Positions 56,362 to 64,000 of a stretch of 64,000 nt of DNA are shown here, one piece after another (position 1 is the first letter of the stretch; every line of letters starts with the position of its first letter). The position numbers and the translations under genes are program-made. The notes under the pieces were generated by a model, which saw nothing but the letters and a program-made list of their open reading frames with translations, had not been told where the DNA came from and did no database searches. Origin of the DNA: Aegilops tauschii subsp. strangulata (lineage: Eukaryota > Streptophyta > Magnoliopsida > Poales > Poaceae); the NCBI RefSeq assembly GCF_002575655.3, contig NC_053039.3, forward strand, positions 240,848,622 to 240,912,621, written 5' to 3'.

Positions 56362-57225
56362 AGCCCATTAACTGGCTGCCATGTTTTGGGCCAAATGCCG
56401 GCCCATATTTGATCTGGTCCATTAATGGCCTGCCACGCTCCGGGCCTAATAGTGGCCCATATGAGATCCAGCCCGTTAAAAGCCTACCACGTTCTGGGCC
56501 AAATTACGGCCCAGATCAGGTCCGACCCTTTAAGAGGCTTTGGGCTCAATTATGGCCCATATCAGATTCGGCCCGTCAACTGGACACTATGCTTTTGGGC
56601 CCACTTGCTAAAGGCCCACTTAGTAATTCGACCTGATATTAGTTTTGGCCTGTTAAGGGCCCGTTTAACATTTCGGCCCTATATTAATTTCGGCCTGTTA
56701 AAAGCCCGTCATATAGTTGGGCCTAACTACGGCCCGGTTTGCATCCGGCCTGCTCGCAGCCGATATCTGATTGGGCCAAACAAGGACCGAGACAATTTTG
56801 GCTTGTTAAAAGCCCGTGATTTGATTCGCACAATCATGGGCCGAGGTTCATTTCGGGCTGCTGCCGGCCCGTGAGCTGTTCGGCACGTTTCAGGCCCAAC
56901 CTACATCGTGATTGCATGACGGCTCGATTATGTACCGTAATTTTACGGTTTGGCCGGTTTACTCCGAAGACAGGATATATATACAGTAAAATAACTGCAG
57001 CATCGTGAATAAGAAAAAACCTAGACTATACAATAAAGAAATTACGGCATATTACATCCACTGGGCATCAAAGTTTGCCACTATGATAATAAAGCACAAG
57101 CAGACAGCAGATTACATACACTGGGCATCAAAGATCGCCACCAGTGCAAATAAACACACCGAAAAAATAATATACAAAACCGACAGCACATCAATAGATT
57201 TCAAGAAAGGTTAGCCCTGCTAGGG
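56362..57225. other. Degenerate GGCCC-rich stretch and short duplication, no gene
   Basis: To about 56890 the DNA is full of GGCCCA / TGGGCC half-palindromes spaced 30-60 bp apart. At 57047-57150 a unit of about 65 bp with TTACATCCACTGGGCATCAAAG occurs twice. Long plus-strand frames (56425-56874) follow the repeat periodicity and are not convincing. Confidence 0.5.
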
Positions 57226-58513
57226 AGCTGCAGCGCAAGCAGCTGAGCAAGATGATGAGACTGCGCTTGTTCAACACTTATATCTTCCTCACTCTGAAAG
57301 ATAAACAAGCAGACAGATGACAGGTTTTGCACATAAAAGTATCAGTGCTGACAATTCATCACATTTCTTACTGACGAATAAAGTGACACAGTTTAAAATT
57401 GCATTAACACAATATGGTATTGTTCAGGTCAAGACATGGCAGGAAATGACATTGTGAAGGAGTTGGCAGCTTCACGACACCACTGGATTACAGATCAAGA
57501 ACTCATAAGTATCAATGGATAGTGTGCTGTCAATTTATACCATTTCAGATTGGCAAATAAAAAGACAGTTTAAATAATAGTAGAATGATATGACATTGTT
57601 CATAGTTAAGACATTGCAGAATATGACATTGTGTTGTAGTGGGTAGGTTCACCACACCACTGGATTACGGATGAAGAACAGAAGCATACATGCAGTGCAA
57701 AAGAAGATCACTTGCTCTGTATAGTTTAATTTACCATGTATGAAGAAGGAACTTGGTTGTACAACTGAAAACTTAAATTGAGAAAGGACAAACTTTTGTT
57801 TATGAACTACATAATAAACTTTAAACAAGCAATTTGATGCAAACACCAAAAATAAACAGCTGTTGCAGTCATGCCTAACCAAATATATACAACAAAGTTT
57901 GAAGGCTTGAGATGGACAAACTTACATTATTGGTGAAGACAGGCTCTATAAAGGCCTTGTCCATGCTGATGGGGGGGGGCAATTCAAGAAGTTTACCACA
58001 GAATCTTCTTCAAAAGCATTGCCTTTATTCTACATTTTGTTAAGAGTAAATATAGATGTGATAATATACGAAAAAATGGAGAATATTTAAGATAAGATGA
58101 AGAGTGATGCTACATAACCAAGTAGCTATAAATGTAAGTGCAGCGATACAGGCAAAAGGTACAGCCAAGAGCAATGCACAGCTAAACTTCTTCAGTACCA
58201 ACCTTATGGTAAGAGTAAATATAGATCTGATTTGTAGAAAATGGAGGGCAAAGGAAAATAAGCTGGAGAGTGATGGTACATGAACAACTACCTGTCATTA
58301 TAAGTACACTGATAAAGGACATCATGTACTTACAAGAACAATGCAGAGCTAAAAAAACATTGGCATTGGATATATTCTACACTAATGTAACCATTCATAC
58401 AGATCAGATAATTTGGAGCGAACAATTGATAAGCAAGCTATCATGCATACTGCTGTCACATAATGAACCAGGTATGTATGCAAGTACAGTGATACAGGAC
58501 AACAGGTACTAAC
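57226..58513 (-). other. Probable intron or 3' region with duplicated blocks
   Basis: Blocks of about 170-175 bp occur in tandem: 57420-57500 resembles 57594-57676 (CACCACTGGATTACRGATSAAGAAC), and 58040-58185 resembles 58209-58352 (GTAAGAGTAAATATAGAT...). The blocks lie downstream of the exons at 58514-58901 on the minus strand. No further exon could be fixed with confidence. Confidence 0.45.
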
Positions 58514-58901
58514 AAGAGCAAAGCAGCGGGCAGCATATTTGCGATATCCTGTCGTTCTTGTCAAACCGGAATTCTTCTTCGAGCAGATTTCCTGCAAAAA
58601 AGATCCATAAGGCACATGCGGAAAAGTAGAAGTTCAAATTGTCATGTGATTTCATAGACAGTACCTCATCCTGGGAACGAGACCAGTGCATAACAAGGTT
58701 TTTCCATTCAATGTCTTCTAAATTTAGCACAGGAGACTTCACCGGAAATTCGTTTATAGACTTGCCATCAAAGTGAAGGTGCGGTACTGTTAATATCAGT
58801 GTAACTCTCAAAGGCGACACAGCTCCCCGCATTTCCTTGCTATTCTTATAGGATACAAGTGGGCAGGCCACTACAAATCCTATTCCTATGTTTACAAGAT
58901 C
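58514..58901 (-). pseudogene. Two exons of an unrecognised gene inside a CACTA element
   Basis: On the minus strand, exon 58901-58665 (79 codons) follows an acceptor TTCGTAG and reads DLVNIGIGFVVACPLVSYKN, VTLILTVPHLHFDGKSINEF and LVMHWSRSQDE to a GAG|GTACTG donor. A 73-bp intron ends in TTTTTTGCAG. Exon 58591-58514 (26 codons, same phase) reads SKKNSGLTRTTGYRKYAARC to a GTTAGT donor. Correct splice signals and preserved phase support a real gene or gene fragment. No domain is recognised. It lies downstream of the CACTA end at 55600 and may be its second ORF or a captured host gene. Confidence 0.45.
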
Positions 58902-59012
58902 CTACGAATCAAAGAGGCTCAAAGTGTCCATCACAACCGACCGTATAGACCTCTACACTGCAAATGTCCCTGCTCATCTTCAGTACAAGGAACATACTGT
59001 ACTACTATCATA

Positions 59013-59171
59013 CTCCCTCCGTTCCAAAATATAAGTCTTGGTAGAGATTTCCACTATGGATCACATACAGATGTATCCAGATACATTTTAGAGTGTAGAT
59101 TCACTCATTTTGCTCCATATGTAGTCCATGGTGGAATCTATACAAAGACTTGTATTTAGGAACGGAGAGAG
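59013..59171. mobile_element. Stowaway MITE, 159 bp
   Basis: The ends CTCCCTCCGTTCC and GGAACGGAGAGAG are inverted. Long arms (AAATATAAGTCTTGGTAGAG / TCTATACAAAGACTTGTATT) give a near-complete hairpin. TA target sites flank it (59011-59012, 59172-59173). Confidence 0.93.
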
Positions 59172-59173
59172 TA

Positions 59174-60290
59174 CATATTAAAGAAGAATGGAAGGGGAAC
59201 ATGGTAAAGAAGAGCAAGCAGATTTTGGATAATAAAATGTTGGTTGCGCAGTGCCCACACATGATGAACCAGAGCGCATTAAGAATGCAACTCCCAGCTG
59301 TCTCTCGACCATTTCAGGTGGTTGGGTGAAGATCCTACGTCTCCTAACCCATCTTCTTCCTCGTCTCTGATTCTTCCCATACAGAACACCGCACGGGCTA
59401 CCGGCTGGACCACCGGCCCCCGCCGCCTGTGTTCCTCCGCCACCCCCACCCCCACCCCAACCCCCACCCGTGTCAAGTTTTCTTTGTTCGGCGAGGCCCC
59501 ACAACCACCTGAGCCCCTTCGTTCGCACCGGCGAACTCCAGCGAGCTCTGAAAAATCGACTGACCCAATTTTGAAATTTAGTCTACTGTGATTTAACTAG
59601 TGTGGAATATAAAAGGGAATACCATAAGCATTGGGAGTATAGTGTTGAGCGTGCCATGGCGGATCTGAAGGTGCAAACCGGAGAAAGGCAACTTCGCAAC
59701 CAAGACAAGAAATCAGAGTAAAGCAATGGCGATCTATTTTCTTGTTGCGATAAATAAGTTGAGCAGATACGAAAGAGTACCGCCTCTGGTGCGGCGCCGT
59801 GTATGCATCTGCTGAGAATTTGACGGTGCTGCGGTAGCGATGGCTGTCGGCGGCGTGGAAGCAGATCTAGGAGGGTAGACGGTGGCGGCGGGGCATGGTG
59901 GACGAGACGATCGTAGGAGCGGCACCGGCAAGGTGGACGACGGCGGGGATGAAGCGAGAGGACGGGATGCAAGGATCCCGGTCCGAAGCCGTGGATGGGA
60001 GAGGTCGATCTCTTGTGATGGACGGCGGCGTCGGGGTATCAGCTCCGACATGGTGGAGGAGGACGGCGGTGGATGGGGTGGCGGACGGCGGCGGACGGAG
60101 GAGGGTGGGGTGGAGAGGGTGTTTTGGCGCCCACGGAGTACGAATGGGGAAAAGGGAGGTAGAGAGGAAGGGGGGAACCATGTATTCAGGGCGCGCTTGT
60201 CTCAAATGCGAGGAAAATTTACAAACTTAGCCCCCGTTTCAAATTTCTACTACATCACAGCAACATTAGTCGGTTGGGGATAGGACGGTA
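59174..60290. other. GC-rich, possible 5' region of the minus-strand gene
   Basis: Two C- or G-rich blocks (59330-59530 and 59770-60130) keep several frames open on both strands. One plus-strand frame reads TSPNPSSSSSLILPIQ and TPTPTPTRVKFSLFGEAPQP; it is low-complexity. The second block could be the first exon or leader of the gene whose exons are at 58514-58901, because it is upstream on the minus strand. I support no specific CDS. Confidence 0.35.
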
Positions 60291-60989
60291 ATCTCGCATA
60301 CACCGAATATTTGCCGACGAGAGTTTGTTTTTGGCGCCCACCGTGTATGAATATGAATCGGGGAGGGAGTCGATTTTGGCCGAGGACACAATGTGTTTTT
60401 GCGCCCATCGTGTATGAATCCGGGTGAGAGGCGGTTACGTCATGTTTGGGTGAAATTACAAACCAACCCCTATCGAAACCTATAGAAATCCAGCAGATAG
60501 GCTTTGCGTGGCAGGGATAGGCAGTAGTGATTTCCATCTCTCAGATTTTGGTTTCGGGCGGTTACTGCGACTTTCCCCGCTTCGTTCAAATTTTGCAGAG
60601 TGCACGTTTACCGTGCCAACTCAATTAGAATCCCGTATGTATTCTATTTTTTTTCAGGCGGGATCCATTTTCAATTGGAATTACATTCTATATACATCAT
60701 TTTTTATATATACTTCCAAAAGCACAGCAAAGAATTCTGCTCCTTTATATGTATAATATGATTTACAAATACAACGATCTCGAAATCTTAAGGTTGAATT
60801 CGATTTTTTTTACCAAATTATGTTCTACTAAAATGTATGGATCAGTAATATCTACATATTAAATAACATAGATGTGCGTGAATTCATATGAGTATGCATG
60901 TTTGATAGATCAATTTTGGTTCGAGTATGGATTACATGTATCATCATCTCGAATTCAAATATTTGAATCCCTTTTTTGTTCACTCCTTT
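60291..60989. other. Low-information DNA with a short diverged repeat
   Basis: GGCGCCCACNGNGTAYGAAT occurs at 60126, 60334 and, as GCGCCCATCGTGTATGAAT, at 60400. The rest is AT-rich without ORFs of note. Nothing else is seen. Confidence 0.5.
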
Positions 60990-61825
60990 CACGCCCATCT
61001 CTCTTGCATGCATGCTCCTTCAGGTAGCTATCACTCTCTTTTCTCCAGCTCACCCGCACGCTCACTTAATGTTTCTCCTATCCTCGCAAACATGGTCTCT
61101 CGATGTCTCCCTTGAGAAGTGTCACACTCTCCCTATCATTATACATTACACGGTTTTCATTATCTCTCACGTCTCTACTGTTCTCTGGTATCACTCGGTA
61201 CCTAAGCTTTCTTTTTCACCGCCACACACACAGTCTCCACTCGTCTTCACTTTGTCTTTCTCTCTATGGGATTCTCTCACACACCCTATATGTCTCTACA
61301 TATGACTCATACCACTAAAATTACTCTCTCTCTCTCCTCTGTAGACACAACATTTGTTGCGGTCTCCTTTTCGTCTCCATCCCAGACTGACATTATTCAT
61401 TTGTTTACCGATCAGACAACCCCGACTACCGTCTCCTCTCTCTCTCTCTCACAGACACACACACACAACTCCTGCTTCCACTCCCCTTCCCGACTACCAT
61501 CTCTCTCTCACACACACAAAACTCTCGCTTTCGCACCCCGACTCGTATTTCTCTCACAAACATTTATCGACTAGCTAGCCTCTAGATAGGTTTATACACC
61601 CGCACACTCGTGCTTCCACCATCGCATGCATGTCTCTCTCCCACTCCTTGTATCTATGTAGATTTTTCTTCCCTTCTTGAGACACGCCCTCTCGGTCGTG
61701 CACACACACACTATCGCCTCATTTTAAGCTGATACCTATCGCACACACACTCCTTGTGTCTTTGTCACACATGCACTCCGTCCTCCTCCACTCTCCTTCT
61801 CTCTCACACACACATGGGCTTTTTG
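60990..61825. repeat. Pyrimidine-rich CT/CA tract
   Basis: About 800 bp are dominated by TCTCTCTC and CACACACA runs, with repeated CTCTCTCACACACAC, TCCACTCC and CGACTACC(A/G)TCTC words. ORFs (Ser/Leu/His-rich) are products of this composition. The tract ends directly at the foldback element. Confidence 0.8.
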
Positions 61826-61830
61826 CAACA

Positions 61831-62271
61831 ACTAGCAAGATGCCCATGCGTTGCATGGAACATCAAGATGCATTTGTATGAGTATTTTATCTTGTGGGGG
61901 AAAAGGATGAATGAGGGAAGGCCTTATTTGCAAATGTGGAGAGGGGTGTGGGTATCTTTTTGCAAAATTGCCATAGTTTCCTTCCTATCCGTCAGATATA
62001 GATCGGACGGCCTATATTGCAGGATGGCAGGCACATGATCATCACCGACAATGTTTTTTTATAAGAGTACGGATAAAAAATAGAGTTGGTGATGATGGTG
62101 GGCCTGCCATCCTGCAATGTAGGTCGTCCGATTTATATCTGACGGATAGGAAGGAAAATATGGCAATTTACCCGCACTCTTCACCACATTTGCAGATAAG
62201 GCCTTCCCTCGTTCATCTTTTTCTCCCACAAGATCTTGATGTTCCGTGCAACGCACGGGCATCTTGCTAGT
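61831..62271. mobile_element. 441-bp foldback (MITE-like) element
   Basis: It begins ACTAGCAAGATGCCCATGCG and ends CGCACGGGCATCTTGCTAGT. Almost the whole length is inverted: the left arm (61831 to about 62030) pairs with about 62095-62271, for example CCTATCCGTCAGATATAGAT versus ATATCTGACGGATAGG. A loop of about 60 nt separates the arms. No clear target duplication is seen, so the superfamily is open. Confidence 0.8.
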
Positions 62272-63083
62272 AAGAGTAGAAATTAGACATATACCACTTC
62301 TCGAATCTTGAAACCAACAACATTCCTCCCTTATCTCATCAAAACCGCCAAAGGAATATATTTTGAGTGAAACATAACATATTTTTAGTGATATACGTAT
62401 TTCAAAACTAGACTTTTTTCTATCAAATCGGTGAATATGTATTAATCTACTTTGATCGTGTGGCAACGCATTGGCACATTGCTAGTAGTTATTATAATTT
62501 TTTGGACACCAGACAAACGGTGGAGTACATATACGAAGAGAAGAGGCGCACGCACGCAGTCGGCCTCTCGCTGTCTCGCACACATGAGTGTTACGTAAAG
62601 GCGACGTTAACAAATAAACCCTAAAACCCTAGGTGCATGATTGCTGCATTCGCGGGTACCGGGTATGTGGTGGAGCACCTTTGTAGGAATAGTCAGCTCG
62701 CGTGATAATTTGATCCGTAGGAGTTGATGGTCGGGACCACAGGTGAACGACTTGGAGCGCGGTAGCTCGCCAGTTGCCACAGATCGAGTAGCCACGTTTA
62801 AAATATCGTTTTTAGCGGGGTTAAGAGTTCCGATTTTCAATGGCGCGTTATAAGTAGTAAGTAGTTTTTAGAACGATTGGTATGGAGCGAAAATGGAATT
62901 CATAGTACTACGTACCTCCTTGGCGTATGGTTGTATGGTTTTTTTTGCGATGGAGGTTGTATGGGTTTATGTTGCGAGATGTTGAACCTGGTAGTTCTAG
63001 GGCAAATACTATGGTTTAGATTTAGATGCTGGTTTTCAGTAATGAAAATCGGAAGGGGAAACCCTTCTTTGATTAAAAAAACT
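62272..63083. other. Mostly featureless DNA
   Basis: At 62458-62487 GTGTGGCAACGCATTGGCACATTGCTAGTA resembles the right end of the foldback element, suggesting a second, degenerate relative ending there. The rest shows no ORF, repeat or signal I can support. Confidence 0.4.
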
Positions 63084-63212
63084 ACTACCTCCATTCTGGT
63101 TTACTAGTCCCCGTCGTACTTTGGGTCAAAGTTTGTCCACGAATTTTACTTGTAAAATGTTAATGGAAAACGAGATTTTGTTATACCCAAACAAAAAAGG
63201 ACTGGAGGGAGT
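63084..63212. mobile_element. Degenerate Stowaway-like MITE
   Basis: CTACCTCCATTCTGGTTTAC at the left and GGACTGGAGGGAG at the right are roughly inverted. The left end and the GTCAAAGTTTG segment resemble a common Triticeae Stowaway group. The arms have decayed or were partly deleted, and the right-hand TA is not intact. Confidence 0.45.
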
Positions 63213-63786
63213 GATTGCTCTGACACGGACGCGACCTCTCATAGCGCAGGCATTGAACCGGCGCGCCGGCCAAGAGGGCCGCACTCGCTGCAGGCCCGGC
63301 TGAGCACGCCTCCTCGCCGCGTGCAACCAGCTTAAGACTGCCCCGCCTGCCTTCATTGAATCCGCGCGTGTGCCGGCAACACGCCCTTCCACGAGCCGGC
63401 AGGCATTTTAGAACACAAAAAATGACTAAAATATAATTAATTTACGCATGGTCTTGACTTGTTGTGCTCGCACTGGTAGCAGGAACTAGTAGAGGATTTT
63501 CTTTATTTATAACTCTCCTCACTTTTTTTTGGCTTTGAAGTGAATCATGGTTGTGGACATTATGTATGAATGTGCAGATATCTGTGAACATGAGTTTGAT
63601 GTGGAAGTTGAACTTGGAATGTCGAGCTTGCGTGTGAACTATACCATGTCCAATGGTTCGTCTGTTATTGTTTGGAAAGTAATTGTTGTTATTACATGAC
63701 CCGAAAAAAAACATTTTGTGCCACATCAGTAGATGCACGGACATCACAACAGGCATGCTGACTGGATAAACATTTGAACCTAGCTA
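63213..63786. other. Short GC-rich block, then AT-rich DNA, no gene
   Basis: About 63230-63400 is GC-rich with GCCGGC words and a CCGGCGCGCCGGCC palindrome near 63257. The remainder is AT-rich. Open frames are short and lack recognisable features. Confidence 0.4.
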
Positions 63787-64000
63787 TTATGAAGGAAATT
63801 TTGTATTGACAACGGTTTTAGATAGCAGGAGATGCCTAGCCTGCTCTGCCTCTGCTAGCTTATTTCTGGCTTCTTCCATCTATTCTTTGGCTTTGGTGAA
63901 GAGAGCATCTGATTGCTCTTTTTGCTTCTTCAGGAACTCAGCTACATTCTCAAGGGCTGCTGCACGCTTTCTTTCAGCCTTTACTAATGCCATGAGGACA
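63787..64000 (-). pseudogene. Coiled-coil protein fragment, cut by the window edge
   Basis: The minus-strand frame reads ALVKAERKRAAALENVAEFL, KKQKEQSDALFTKAKE, an in-frame TAG, then MEEARNKLAEAEQARHLLLS and a stop at 63787-63789. The Ala/Glu/Lys/Arg heptad pattern is a clear coiled coil. Similar segments occur in gag-like ORFs of grass Gypsy elements, which is the most likely origin. The N-terminus is outside the window. Confidence 0.4.

Noticed and set aside
59583..60283. Pro- and Arg-rich ORFs on both strands
   Set aside because: This is a GC-rich block with frames open in both directions. It may be a 5' leader, but no CDS can be chosen.
60927..61578. Ser/Leu/His-rich ORFs near the right end
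   Set aside because: They are created by the CT and CA repeats. Codon content follows the repeat period.

Overview
The window looks like intergenic DNA from a large grass genome, most likely Triticeae (wheat, barley, Aegilops or rye). The signs are Athila-type Gypsy LTRs that begin TGATACGTCTCCAAC, primer sites matching tRNA-Asp, CACTA transposons that begin CACTACTAGAAAAAGGG or CACTACAAAAAAATACAC, and Stowaway MITEs with CTCCCTC termini and TA target sites. No database search was run. Family names (Sabrina/WHAM-like and so on) are from memory and tentative; the structural calls (LTR ends, target-site duplications, TIRs, primer sites, reading frames) are read directly from the sequence.

Layout. 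1-4020: the leader and a very long (about 3.85 kb) LTR of a minus-strand retrotransposon, inserted in an Athila-like element. 4021-8719: that element, in the unusual order internal 3' part, complete LTR, internal 5' part, truncated LTR. 8720-9195 and 32061-35605: a second Athila-like element, with a 916-bp solo LTR inside its own LTR. It is split by a third one, 9196-32055 (TSD TATAT). The third carries a 5'-truncated LINE on the minus strand (11268-13796, TSD TGCTATGGTAA), a 13.5-kb CACTA transposon (14859-28380, TSD AAT) and a Stowaway MITE in its 3' LTR. 35606-36023: a piece of an ATHILA ORF-1-like gene. 36024-43155: a complete non-autonomous Gypsy element on the minus strand (TSD GTCCA), sitting two bases inside the tip of another CACTA-like element that starts at 43159.

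43159-51334 is the gene-bearing part. It has a two-exon DUF295/F-box-like gene (43780-45181), a convergent Pro/Ala-rich ORF (45883-46476), an array of about 504-bp monomers with a 2.02-kb higher-order period (46900-50440), and the first exon of an unrecognised gene. Another truncated Gypsy element (51335-54762) separates that exon from two downstream exons (55218-55595). A further CACTA terminus starts at 55600, followed by a 44-bp minisatellite, fragments of an intron-containing gene on the minus strand, a Stowaway MITE, a pyrimidine-rich tract, a 441-bp foldback element and low-information DNA to the end.

The most unusual object is the 13.5-kb CACTA. It holds two copies of its transposase gene as a near-perfect inverted repeat of about 3.1 kb per arm. 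The same rearrangement splits its second gene into two opposite-strand pieces. Neither transposase copy is intact. A read-through transcript would fold into long dsRNA, as in the maize Mu killer locus, so this element may act as a natural silencing trigger for its family. A second point of interest is a hairpin cassette found directly after the only ORF in four different non-autonomous Athila-like elements.
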